Origin: Pigmentiphaga kullae
Lineage (GTDB): Bacteria; Pseudomonadota; Gammaproteobacteria; Burkholderiales; Burkholderiaceae_B
Assembly: GCF_004216695.1 (NCBI RefSeq)
Contig: NZ_SGXC01000002.1
Coordinates: forward strand, 1,364,001-1,428,000
DNA length: 64,000 nucleotides
Direction: 5' to 3'
Shown here piece after piece: positions 52,830 to 63,358 of the stretch (the first letter of the stretch is position 1; every line of letters begins with the position of its first letter). The translations under genes and the position numbers were made by a program. The notes beneath the pieces were generated by a model. It ran no database searches, was not told the DNA's origin, and saw only the letters and a program-made list of their open reading frames with translations.

Positions 52830-53381
52830 GTGTCCACCGACTCGGACTATCGCCTGGCCTTCGAGATGGCCCCCATCGGCCTCGTCCTCTCGAAGAACCG
52901 GATCATCGTCGACTGCAACGGCTATGTCTGCGACGTCTTCCACGCGTCCCGGGAAATCCTGCTGGGCGCCTCGTTCCGCGAGCTGTATCCGACGACCGAG
53001 GAATTCGAGCGCCTGGGCAAGCGCATCGCCCCCATCCTGAACAAGCATGGGCGCTACGCCGACACGCGTATCATGAAACGCGCCACCGGGCAGCACTTCT
53101 GGTGCCGCGTGACCGGCCGGGCCTTCAACCGGGAGCGGCCGCACGAGGCGGGGATCTGGACCTTCGAGGATGTCAGCGCCGAACGGCCGCACACGTCGGA
53201 GGCCCTGACGCCGCGCGAACGGGAAGTCGCGTCGCGGCTCCTGGACGGCAAGACGTCGAAGATGATCGCCCGGGAACTCGATATCAGTCCGCGCACGGTA
53301 GAGGTGTTCCGCGCGAGCCTGATGAAAAAATTTTCAGCGACGAATACGGCGGATCTGATTCATCGGATGCTGTCGGCGTGA
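52830..53381 (+). CDS. PAS-LuxR transcriptional regulator
   Basis: A 183-residue regulator. A PAS-like sensor (about residues 8-118, FEMAPIGLVLSKNRIIVDCN) is joined to a LuxR/FixJ helix-turn-helix (about residues 124-180, LTPREREVASRLLDGKTSKMIARELDISPRTVEV). It lacks a receiver domain, so it senses a ligand or redox state directly. The start is GTG at 52830 with TAGGAG upstream. It is divergent from scoAB and may control those genes or the nearby Rieske operon. Confidence 0.88.
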   Translation: MSTDSDYRLAFEMAPIGLVLSKNRIIVDCNGYVCDVFHASREILLGASFRELYPTTEEFERLGKRIAPILNKHGRYADTRIMKRATGQHFWCRVTGRAFNRERPHEAGIWTFEDVSAERPHTSEALTPREREVASRLLDGKTSKMIARELDISPRTVEVFRASLMKKFSATNTADLIHRMLSA

Positions 53382-53487
53382 ACGAGGATATGGCAAGACA
53401 TGAAAGGACTTCGCAAGACCGGCAATGCCACGCACCAGACCGGAGGCAGCCAGCGGTAGCTCACCGGCTCGAGCCGGAAACCGCGTG

Positions 53488-53967
53488 TCAGCCCCGCCGC
53501 GCGGCCACGATCGCGGCGACGTCGATTTTCCGCATGTCCATCATCACCTGGAATGCGCGCTTGGCCTCCCCTCCACCGGCGGCCAAGGCCTCGGTCAGCA
53601 CGCGCGGCGTGATCTGCCAGGAAACACCCCATTTGTCCTTGCACCAGCCGCATGCGCTTTCCTGGCCGCCGTTGCCGACGATGGCGTTCCAATAACGGTC
53701 GGTTTCTTCCTGGTCATCGGTGGCGATCTGGAACGAGAAGGCCTCGTTGTGCTTGAAGGCGGGCCCGCCGTTCAGGCCCAGGCAGGGAATGCCGGCGACG
53801 GTGAACTGGACCGTCAGCACGTCGCCGACCTTGCCGGAGGGATAGTCGCCGGGCGCGCGGTGGACGGCGTGCACCGCGCTGTCGGGAAAAGTCTTGGCGT
53901 AGAAACGGGCCGCCTCCTCGGCGTCCTTGTCGTACCACAGGCAGATCGTGTTCTTGGCGATGGTCAT
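53488..53967 (-). CDS. PhnB-like VOC protein (3-demethylubiquinone methyltransferase-domain annotated family)
   Basis: A 159-residue VOC-fold protein of the PhnB-like family, with TICLWYDKDAEEAARFYAKTFPDSAV, AFSFQIATDDQEETDRYWNAIVGNGG and CGWCKDKWGVSWQITP as signatures. Despite the historic family label it is not a methyltransferase; no S-adenosylmethionine motif is present. Function is unknown. The ATG at 53967 follows AGGAGAG; the open frame further upstream crosses a terminator and tRNA-Ser and is not coding. Confidence 0.88.
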   Translation of the reverse strand: MTIAKNTICLWYDKDAEEAARFYAKTFPDSAVHAVHRAPGDYPSGKVGDVLTVQFTVAGIPCLGLNGGPAFKHNEAFSFQIATDDQEETDRYWNAIVGNGGQESACGWCKDKWGVSWQITPRVLTEALAAGGGEAKRAFQVMMDMRKIDVAAIVAARRG

Positions 53968-54065
53968 GGCGGACTCTCCTGCTTGGGGAACATCCGGGAA
54001 GATTACGCCAGTCGGTAATGACAGGTGGGCCTTGCGAACAATTTGAAGCCAATTTCCATCGTCAA

Positions 54066-54105
54066 CAAAAACCCCTGGATTTCCAAACGAAATCCAGGGG
54101 TTTTT
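54066..54105 (-). terminator. Rho-independent terminator of the tRNA-Ser gene
   Basis: A 14-bp perfect stem (AACCCCTGGATTTC with GAAATCCAGGGGTT) around a 5-nt loop, followed on the minus strand by TTTGTTGAC. The opposite side also ends in a T-run, so it may work both ways. It lies 9-48 nt past the tRNA 3' end. Confidence 0.85.
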
Positions 54106-54113
54106 ACGTTCTT

Positions 54114-54201
54114 TGGCGGAAGCGGTGAGATTCGAACTCACGAACGGTTGCCCGTTGCCGGTTTTCAAGACCGGTGCAATCGACCACTCTGCCACGCTTC
54201 C
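54114..54201 (-). tRNA. tRNA-Ser(UGA)
   Basis: An 88-nt class II tRNA with encoded CCA. The acceptor GGAAGCG pairs with CGCTTCC and the discriminator is G. The D-arm reads GGCAGAGTGGTCGATTGC, the anticodon stem ACCGG/CCGGC region holds CTTGAAA (anticodon TGA), a long variable arm (ACGGGCAACCGT) follows, and the T-arm is GAGTTCGAATCTC. Confidence 0.95.
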
Positions 54202-54257
54202 CTATGCGGCGCCAGGAGCGGAATGATAATCCATTTTAGCCCCCCGCCCCTGCCGGC

Positions 54258-54608
54258 CTAGAAGCTGGCCCCATCCACCCGCTTGATCTGCAGGGCGTCC
54301 AGGTCGATGGACGGCACGCAGCGCAGGTTCACCGCCCGCATGGGCGTCCCGTCGGGCATGGCGCCCCGGGCGAAGGATTGCGTGCCGCAGGTCGCGCAGA
54401 ACATGTGTTCGATCTTGTGGGCGTGGAAAAAATAGGACCGCAACTGTTCCTGGCCCTGCTTCAGCCTGAACTGGCCTTCAGGCACGAAGCTCAGCAGGAA
54501 ACCCTTGCGGCGGCAATGAGAGCAATTGCAGCTCATGGCCTGGGTGGGCACGGGGGCGTCGACCTCGAACGCGACGGCCCCGCAATGGCAACTCCCTTCG
54601 TACGACAT
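54258..54608 (-). CDS. GFA-family (CENP-V-like) zinc protein
   Basis: A 116-residue GFA/CENP-V domain protein. Zinc-binding cysteines are seen in GSCHCGAVAFEV, SCNCSHCRRKG and FCATCGTQSF, in the order typical of glutathione-dependent formaldehyde-activating-like enzymes. Most members have no proven formaldehyde role. It lies between tRNA-Ser and the ABC transporter operon, 19 nt from the latter's last gene on the same strand. Confidence 0.91.
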   Translation of the reverse strand: MSYEGSCHCGAVAFEVDAPVPTQAMSCNCSHCRRKGFLLSFVPEGQFRLKQGQEQLRSYFFHAHKIEHMFCATCGTQSFARGAMPDGTPMRAVNLRCVPSIDLDALQIKRVDGASF

Positions 54609-54627
54609 GCTTGGTCTCCTTGTCCGT

Positions 54628-56531
<1,904 letters not shown>

Positions 56532-56532
<1 letters not shown>

Positions 56533-57995
56533 CAACGGTCCTCCAGCATCTTGGCCGACCGGGCCCGCGCCCATGCCGGCCGGTAGGCCCGGGCGCGCGG
56601 GTCGAAGGCCTCGCGCACGGCGTCGGCGAACAGGTTGGCGGACAGCACCAGGGCCAGCATGAAGACGAAGGCCGACAGCAGGCTCCACCAGATCATCGGG
56701 TCGCGCGACATTTCCAGCCGCGCCAGGTTGATCATGGACCCGAACGAGTTCATGGAGGGATCGACGCCCACGCCCAGGTAGGACAGCACGGCCTCGTACA
56801 GCACCAGGGTCGAGAAATCCAGCACCACGGTGATCAGCACGATGTGCATGACGTTGGGCAGCAGGTGGCGGGTCATGATGCGCACCGGCGAGGCGCCGAA
56901 GGCGCGCGCGGCCAGCACGTAGTCGAGTTCGCGCAGCTTGAGCGTCTCGGCCCGCAGCAGCCGGCACAGCCCCGCCCAGCCGGTCACGCCCAGGATGATG
57001 CACAGCAGGAACAGGCGCAGGTCGGCGCGTTCGGCGCCGGTCTCGAACAGGTCGGGATTGTTGTCGATGAAGACCTGCACCATGAGCACGCAGGCGGCGA
57101 TCAGCAGCACGCCCGGAATGGAGGTCAGCGTGGTGTAGACGTACTGGATGATGTCGTCGACCCAGCCCTTGAAATAGCCGGCCATGATGCCCAGCGCCAG
57201 GGCCAGCGGCAGGGTCGCCAGGGTGGTCAGGCTGCCGATCACCAGCGCGGTGCGGAAACTCTTGACGGTCTGCACGAGGACGTCGTTGCCGGTGCTGTCG
57301 GTGCCCATGACGTGATAGCCGGTGGACAGGGATACGGCCGCGCCCGCCAGGATGGCGATGATGCCGAAGGTCAGCAGCATGGGCGCCAGCGGCACGGCGG
57401 TGCGCCGGTGGACGATGTCGCGCCACGCCACGGCAAAGCCCTGCCCGCCGCGATGCGCCAGGGCGCCCGCCACCAGCAGGGCCACGGCGCCGGCAAGCAG
57501 GCCGCCGGCCACGACGCCCACGGCCGTGCGCCGCAGCACGTCCCCCAGCCATTGCGTGTCGGGGTCGGTCAGGTGCGCGCCGCCGTGGCGCAGGCGCGGA
57601 TAGTCCCGCACCGGCTTGCCGTCCACCAACATGGATTCCTTGGTGAACTGGCGCACCGCCAGCGGGGCCGAGTAGGTCTTCTCGCGCCCCGCCATGGGTT
57701 TTTCCAGCAAGGCGTCGAGCACCGAGCGCGTGACCGGGGAATAGGCGCGCGCGCCTTTCCCGCCGTTGACTTCCACCGATTCCAGCAAGGGCCGGTAGTG
57801 CAGGGAATCGAGCAAGCCGATCGTCACGAACACGCCCAGCACCACCACGGCGCACATGGCCGGCGTGTCGCGGGCCACCCGGGCCCAGGTGGCCCGCAGG
57901 TTGGGCGTGCGGCGGGCGTGCCAGGCGTAGCAGGCTACCCCCAGCACCAGCAGGAACAGCGCGACGTCGGTCCACAGAAAGACGATCTTGGGCAT
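56532..57995 (-). CDS. Peptide-type ABC transporter permease (DppC/YejE-like), extended
   Basis: A 487-residue inner-membrane permease. The binding-protein-dependent transport signature lies in the C-terminal half (ARAFGASPVRIMTRHLLPN, the EAA loop), with MGTDSTGNDVLVQTV before the core helices as in DppC and YejE. It is about 150-190 residues longer than DppC: extra helices near residues 8-25, 45-65 and 155-185 enclose a periplasmic stretch. It overlaps the ATPase gene by one base and follows the other permease gene by 4 nt. Confidence 0.91.
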
Positions 57996-57999
57996 GTTC

Positions 58000-58977
58000 T
58001 TACTCGAAACGCACGCGCGGATCCGCGATCGTGTAGGAGATGTCGGCCAGGATCAGGCCGATGATGTAGAGCACCGAACCGATGAACACCATGGCCCGCA
58101 CGATGGCGAAGTCCTGGGCGTTGATGGCGTCCATGGTGTAGCTGCCCAGGCCGGGGATGCCGAAGAAGGATTCGGCGATCAGGCTGCCCATGAACAGCAG
58201 CGGGATGGCCGAGATGGTGCTGGTCAGGATGGGCAGCATGGCGTTGCGCAGCACGTGGCGGAACAGCACCAGGCGCTCGGACAGCCCCTTGGAGCGGGCC
58301 GTGCGGACGTAGTCCTTGCCGATTTCCTCGAGGAACAGCGCACGGTAGAAACGTGCCTCGGGCCCCAGCTTGGCGATGATGGCCACCAGCACGGGCAGCA
58401 CCAGGAAGCGCATGGCGTCCAGCCCGCCGGCGAAGCCGGACAGCGGGACCAGGCGCAGGGTCTTGGAGAACAGATACTGCCCGGCGATGATGTAGAACAG
58501 CGCCGAGATGGATAGCATGGCCACGCACAGCACCACGCCCCAGAAATCCAGGTAGGTTCCCCGGAAGAACACCAGGAGCAGCGCGAACGCCACGCTGGCG
58601 AACAAACCCAGCAGGAAGGTCGGCACCGCCAGCGCCAGGCTGGGCCCCACCCGCTGCCGGATCTCGTAGCCGATGTCCCGGCCGGCGTCCGAGGCGCCGA
58701 AGTCGAACACGAACAGCCGGGCCGAGCGGTCGAAGAAGATGGTGTCGGTGTAGCGCCGCGCGCCCTCGGCCTGTGTGTTGACCAGCAGCGGCTTGTCGTA
58801 GCCGCGCTCGACCTTCCATTTCTCGATGGCGTCGGCGGTGACCCGGCGTCCGCCTATGGACAGGCGCGCCATGTCGTCCGGCGTGTTGACCGCGAAGAAC
58901 AGCATGAAGGTGAACAGGTTGACGCCGATCAGGATCAGGACCCCGTACAGGATCCGGCGCACGATGTAGGCGGTCAT
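58000..58977 (-). CDS. Peptide-type ABC transporter permease (DppB/YejB-like)
   Basis: A 325-residue permease of the DppB type. TAYIVRRILYGVLILIGVNLFTFMLFF is the standard first helix, the EAA loop is TARSKGLSERLVLFRHVLRN, and FGIPGLGSYTMDAINAQDFAIV is conserved near the C-terminus. It forms the channel with the DppC-like subunit. Its ATG overlaps the stop of the binding-protein gene by 4 nt, confirming one operon. Confidence 0.93.
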   Translation of the reverse strand: MTAYIVRRILYGVLILIGVNLFTFMLFFAVNTPDDMARLSIGGRRVTADAIEKWKVERGYDKPLLVNTQAEGARRYTDTIFFDRSARLFVFDFGASDAGRDIGYEIRQRVGPSLALAVPTFLLGLFASVAFALLLVFFRGTYLDFWGVVLCVAMLSISALFYIIAGQYLFSKTLRLVPLSGFAGGLDAMRFLVLPVLVAIIAKLGPEARFYRALFLEEIGKDYVRTARSKGLSERLVLFRHVLRNAMLPILTSTISAIPLLFMGSLIAESFFGIPGLGSYTMDAINAQDFAIVRAMVFIGSVLYIIGLILADISYTIADPRVRFE

Positions 58978-61271
58978 GCCGCATCTCCCGTCGGACGGTC
59001 GGTATGGACGGCCACGGCGCGGTCGCGGCGCCGGACCATGCGCCATGCGGGCACGGCCAGAAGGACCAGCAGCACCACCGCCAGCGCCACCGGCCACCAG
59101 ACCGGCTGGTTCCATTCGGCGATCTTGCGGGTCCGCAGGGCGGAATCGATCTTCATGAACTGGAGGTTGTTCCGTATCATCTGGGTCGGCTTGCCGTTGC
59201 CCACCCACTGCTGGTAGGCGCCGCCGGACTTGGGGAAATAGCCGAACATCCACGCGGCGTCGGTCTGCACGATCGCGACCATGCGGGCGATCAGGGCTTC
59301 CTTCTCGGGCCCGTCGTCCAGGTATTTCATGCGCTCGAACAGCTTGTCGAACTCGGGATTGACGTAGTTCGAGGCGTTCTCGCCGCCCTCCTTCGCCTTG
59401 CCGTTCGGGCCGTAGAGCAGGAACAGGAAGTTCTCGGCATCGGGATAGTCGGCGTTCCAGCCCCACAGGAAGATCTGCGCCACGCCGCGCCGCATCTTGT
59501 CCTGGAAGCGGTTGTAGTCGGTGGAGCGGACCTCGAGCTGGATGCCCAGCTTGCCGAACTGGCGCTGCAGCCAGTCGAACTGCGAACGCGCGCCGGGCGA
59601 CACGCCGCCCATCGCGTCGTAGTTCAGGACCAGGGGCTGGCCGGTCTGCGCGTTGCGGCCATCGGGGTAGCCGGCTTCAGCCAGCAGCCTCTTGGCCTCG
59701 GCCAGCGGCTTGCGGGTGACCTTGTCGCCGTCTATGTCGTAGACCACCGGGTTGGCGCCGGCGGGCGGATCGCGATAGCCCAGGAGGCCCGGAGGCAGCG
59801 GCCCGTGCGCGACCTGCGCCTGGCTGTTCTCGAAGATGGTGACGTATTCCTCCCAGTCCACCGCGATGCTGATGGCCTGGCGCAGCTTGCGGTTGCGCGC
59901 TTCCTGGTCGGGGTTGTCGCCCTTGCCCACCACGGGATCCAGCCAGTTGAACCCCATGTACCAGTTCTGGGTCTCGACCGTGGTCGGCAGCTTCAGCCCG
60001 CGCTCGGCGTACAGGGCCGCCTTCTCCTTGGAATCGCCGGCCGCCACCAGGTAGGCCACGCCGTACTCGCCGCGCTCGGCCTGGGGCACGTCGTAGTAGC
60101 CCTGCAGGAACTTGCCCTGCAGCGGCACGCTTTCCTTCTCGATGTTGAAGACGATGCGGTCGATGAAGGGGGTGGGCTTGCCGCAGTCCTCCAGCAGGCC
60201 GGCGGCGCGGTCCTCGTCCGTGCCCTCGCAGGGATAGGGGTCGCCGCGGAAATTGGGATTGCGCGACAGCACGTGGCGGCGGTTCTCGCGATACTCCGTC
60301 AGCATGTAGGGCCCCGTGCCCACCGGCCAGTAGTTCAGGGTCAGGTTGCGCTCGGCCATGCCGGCCTGGCTGTAGAACTGGTCCGCTTCCCACGGGATGG
60401 GCGAGAAGAAGGTCATGGCCAGCCAGTACTTGAACTGCGGGTACTTGCCCTTGATCCGTATGCGCAGCGTATGGGGGTCCAGCGCCTCCACGCCTTCGAA
60501 GGCGTACTTGCGGAAATCCAGCCACGGCAGGTCGCGCGTGGTCGGGGCCAGCCCCTTGCGCAGCTCGGCGTCGGCGGCGCGGATGCGGTCGCCGTACTCC
60601 TTGAAGCCGACGATGTAGTCGGTCATGTGCGCGTAGATGGGCGAGACCACGCGGGTGGTGGCCAGGCGGCGGATGCCGTAGACGTAGTCGTCGGCGGTCA
60701 GCTCGCGCGAGCCGGTTCGGGGAAAGTCCGGGATGGCGTACTTGCCTTCCAGGTCGGCCGGCGCCAGGTGCCGGTACAGGTCCCGGCCGGCCTCGTCCAC
60801 CGCGAACGCGGGGTGCGGCTGGAACCGGATGCCGGGCTTGATCGGGATGTCGTAGACGCTTTGCACCACCTGTTCGCCCGGCACGCTGTCCGGCAGGCGG
60901 TTGCCCTGCGCGTCCAGGTAGACCGGATCGACCACCCGGACGGCGGCCCGGGGCACGAGCTGGTAGGGGCGCTTCAGGTAGTCGTAGCCATACAGCGGCT
61001 CGTAGATCTGGTAGGTGTAGGGGGTCTCGTCGACCGAATAGGAGCTGGCCGGGTCCAGGTACTTGGGCGAGCGCTGGGTGAACGCCGTGTACATCACGTT
61101 CTCGCGCTCGGCGCCGGCCGCGTAGGGGCTGTTCAGCGGCGTGCCGCCGTCGGGGCCGCCGGGCGAGCAGCCAGCCGCGACGACCGCCGCCACCGCCAGG
61201 AGGAAGGTTCCGGCCCAACCGCGCGCGCCCTGTGCGCCCTGTCTCAAACCCGCAGCGCACGTCAGGCGCAT
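58974..61271 (-). CDS. ABC transporter substrate-binding lipoprotein (SBP family 5) with C-terminal membrane helix
   Basis: A 765-residue periplasmic receptor for peptides or similar solutes. The lipobox VVAAGC places the lipidated Cys at residue 35. The family 5 body includes YWPVGTGPYMLTEYRENR and YNRFQDKMRRGVAQIFLWGWNADYPDAENF. After about residue 725 a second hydrophobic helix (WWPVALAVVLLVLLAVPAW) and a basic tail follow, so the protein seems anchored at both ends. It is larger than DppA (about 535) or YejA (about 600). It heads the four-gene operon. Confidence 0.91.
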   Translation of the reverse strand: MRLTCAAGLRQGAQGARGWAGTFLLAVAAVVAAGCSPGGPDGGTPLNSPYAAGAERENVMYTAFTQRSPKYLDPASSYSVDETPYTYQIYEPLYGYDYLKRPYQLVPRAAVRVVDPVYLDAQGNRLPDSVPGEQVVQSVYDIPIKPGIRFQPHPAFAVDEAGRDLYRHLAPADLEGKYAIPDFPRTGSRELTADDYVYGIRRLATTRVVSPIYAHMTDYIVGFKEYGDRIRAADAELRKGLAPTTRDLPWLDFRKYAFEGVEALDPHTLRIRIKGKYPQFKYWLAMTFFSPIPWEADQFYSQAGMAERNLTLNYWPVGTGPYMLTEYRENRRHVLSRNPNFRGDPYPCEGTDEDRAAGLLEDCGKPTPFIDRIVFNIEKESVPLQGKFLQGYYDVPQAERGEYGVAYLVAAGDSKEKAALYAERGLKLPTTVETQNWYMGFNWLDPVVGKGDNPDQEARNRKLRQAISIAVDWEEYVTIFENSQAQVAHGPLPPGLLGYRDPPAGANPVVYDIDGDKVTRKPLAEAKRLLAEAGYPDGRNAQTGQPLVLNYDAMGGVSPGARSQFDWLQRQFGKLGIQLEVRSTDYNRFQDKMRRGVAQIFLWGWNADYPDAENFLFLLYGPNGKAKEGGENASNYVNPEFDKLFERMKYLDDGPEKEALIARMVAIVQTDAAWMFGYFPKSGGAYQQWVGNGKPTQMIRNNLQFMKIDSALRTRKIAEWNQPVWWPVALAVVLLVLLAVPAWRMVRRRDRAVAVHTDRPTGDAA

Positions 61272-61473
61272 CGACCACCTCCCCGGAGTAGCGTCCTCTC
61301 GAGGATAGCAAAAACCGTACCGTTGCCCACACCGGTTTCGTTAAGGAATACCCCGAAACTTCCCGTGCCAGGCATGTCGATATAGGCAACCGGCATATCC
61401 CGGGCGGGGATTTTCATTACCCGGCGCGGCGCACCGCCCTTAGGATGGGGGGTTCGCAGCAAAGAGGGAAATC

Positions 61474-62439
61474 ATGTTCCGCCACGCCATCCTGACGATC
61501 TCCTGCCTGCTCGCGGCCACCGCCGCGCAGGCCGACACCTATCCTTCGCGCCCCATCACCCTGGTGGTGCCGGGCCCGGCGGGCGGCACGCCCGACGTCG
61601 TCGCCCGCATGGTCGCCGACAAGCTGCGCACCCGCCTGGGGCAGCCCGTCATCGTCGAGAACAAGGCCGGCGCCAACGGCTTCATCGGCTCGGCCGCCGC
61701 CGCCAAGGCCCCGGCCGACGGCTACACGCTGCTGATGGGCTTTGCCCAGACCATGGCGGTCAACCCCGTCACCTTCAAGAAACTGCCCTACGACCCCGTC
61801 AAGGACTTCACCGCCGTGGCGCGGCTGGTGGATTTCGAGCTGGCCCTGGCCACTCCGGCCAGCGTGCCGGCGGCCTCGCTGGGCGAGCTGGTGTCCTGGC
61901 TGCGGGCCGGACGCGGCAAGTACTCGTATGGATCGTTCGGCGCCGCCTCGCCGTCGCAGTTCGCCGGCGACATGTTCAACCGCAAGGCGCAGCTGGACAT
62001 GCAGCACGTCCCCTACAAGGGCTCGGCGCCCCTGGTGACCGATCTCGTGGGCGGCCAGGTGCAGTTCGGTTTCGTGGTCCTGCAGGTCGCGCAGCAGCTG
62101 GCCCAGGGCGGCAAGCTGAAGATCCTGGCCGTGACCGGAGAGCGCAGGCAACCCGCCGCCCCCGGCGTCCCGACCATGGCCGAAGCCGGCTACCCCGACG
62201 TGAACGCCACCGGCTGGTACGGGCTGTATGCGCCCCAGGGCACGCCCGCCGCCGTGGTGAACAAGCTGGACGAGGCCGTGGGCCAGGTGATGAAGGACGC
62301 CGACGTCCAGCGCAAGCTGATCGAGCAAGGCGTGAATCCGGCCTACGCCGGGCACGACGCGCTGGCCGCCTACACGCGCAGCGAAATCGCGCGCTGGCGC
62401 GACATCGTGGCCCAGACCGGCTTCAGCGCGCAGGACTGA
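61474..62439 (+). CDS. Bug/TctC-family periplasmic solute-binding protein (last of eight)
   Basis: A 321-residue Bug receptor with a short signal peptide (ending AQA at about residue 20), then DTYPSRPITLVVPGPAGGTPDVV and ENKAGANG. AGAGGGA precedes the ATG. It stands alone, divergent from the ABC transporter operon and convergent with an OmpW-like gene, so no pathway can be tied to it. Confidence 0.93.
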   Translation: MFRHAILTISCLLAATAAQADTYPSRPITLVVPGPAGGTPDVVARMVADKLRTRLGQPVIVENKAGANGFIGSAAAAKAPADGYTLLMGFAQTMAVNPVTFKKLPYDPVKDFTAVARLVDFELALATPASVPAASLGELVSWLRAGRGKYSYGSFGAASPSQFAGDMFNRKAQLDMQHVPYKGSAPLVTDLVGGQVQFGFVVLQVAQQLAQGGKLKILAVTGERRQPAAPGVPTMAEAGYPDVNATGWYGLYAPQGTPAAVVNKLDEAVGQVMKDADVQRKLIEQGVNPAYAGHDALAAYTRSEIARWRDIVAQTGFSAQD

Positions 62440-62451
62440 CGCCGGCGCCGT

Positions 62452-63180
62452 TCAAAAACGGTAGGTGACGGCCAGCATGCCCACGATGGGGTTGATCTTC
62501 AGGTCCGCCTGGCTTTCGATCGTACCCGCCGGCGTGCCATGGGTACGCAGGCGGGCACGGGTCTTGACCGGCAGGTAGGACACCGACAGCAGCGCCCCCC
62601 AGTTCCTGTCGATCTGATAGGCGGCGCCGGCATTGAGCACCGGCGCCCATTTGCTGTCGACCTCGGCCTCGGTCTTCAAGCCGGGATTGGTGTTCCGGGT
62701 GACGGTGGCCGACACCGCGCGCTGGAAGCCATCGGTCAGGCGCACGTCCGAATACCAGATGTAGCTCAGACCGGCTCCGACGAAAGGCCGGAAAGCGCTG
62801 TCGGCCGGGCCGAAGAAATACTTGAACACCACGGCCGGACTCCACTGGCGGGCGGAGCCAAGCAGCCCCACCGGCGCCAATGCCTGTTCGCCATTCAGCT
62901 TGAACCGGGGCGGCACGCCCAGGACCAGTTCGGCCGCGACGTGGTCGGTCAGGAAACGCGTATAGGTCAGCCCCAGGGTATCCGCGCTTTCCAGGGACGA
63001 TCCGGTGTCGGGTACGGGCCCCGCCACCGCGCCGGGCGCAACGATGGTCAACGGCTTGCTCGTATCCTGCGGGGCGAGATGCATCCAGCCCACGCCGAAG
63101 ACGTTGGATCCGGCGCCTTGCGCGTGAACCGCCGCGGCGCACAGGGTTCCCAGCATGGCCAACAGGATTCGATGCTTCAT
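62452..63180 (-). CDS. OmpW-family outer-membrane protein
   Basis: A 242-residue eight-stranded beta-barrel of the OmpW family. A signal peptide (about residues 1-21, ending VHA) precedes SNVFGVGWMHLAPQD. TLGLTYTRFLTDHVAAELVLGVPP and PFVGAGLSYIWYSD are conserved, and the chain ends MLAVTYRF with the terminal Phe. OmpW proteins form hydrophobic channels thought to admit small non-polar compounds. GAAAGGAC precedes the ATG at 63180. Its 3' end is 12 nt from the convergent Bug gene. Confidence 0.91.
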   Translation of the reverse strand: MKHRILLAMLGTLCAAAVHAQGAGSNVFGVGWMHLAPQDTSKPLTIVAPGAVAGPVPDTGSSLESADTLGLTYTRFLTDHVAAELVLGVPPRFKLNGEQALAPVGLLGSARQWSPAVVFKYFFGPADSAFRPFVGAGLSYIWYSDVRLTDGFQRAVSATVTRNTNPGLKTEAEVDSKWAPVLNAGAAYQIDRNWGALLSVSYLPVKTRARLRTHGTPAGTIESQADLKINPIVGMLAVTYRF

Positions 63181-63358
63181 GAATGTCCTTTCCGAATGTT
63201 CCGGGTCGCGCCTCGATGCACATTTAACCTGCCGATGGTCGCATATCGGTAACGCGTTAGCAAAATCTACATTTGCGTCGGTTTGTGTTCGGATACTGAC
63301 GCTGCGCCGCCCCACGCCCAGAATGGAGCCATGCCGTTCCCGCGGAGGTTGCGCCGCC

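Noticed and set aside
53968-54195. Upstream extension of the PhnB-like gene through tRNA-Ser
   Set aside because: It would translate the tRNA and its terminator; the ATG at 53967 has a good ribosome site and starts at the conserved domain.
63240-63300. GCAAA/TTTGC inverted repeat between ompW-like and yihY-like genes
   Set aside because: Five-base arms are expected by chance in a gap of this size, and no FNR-type site is present.
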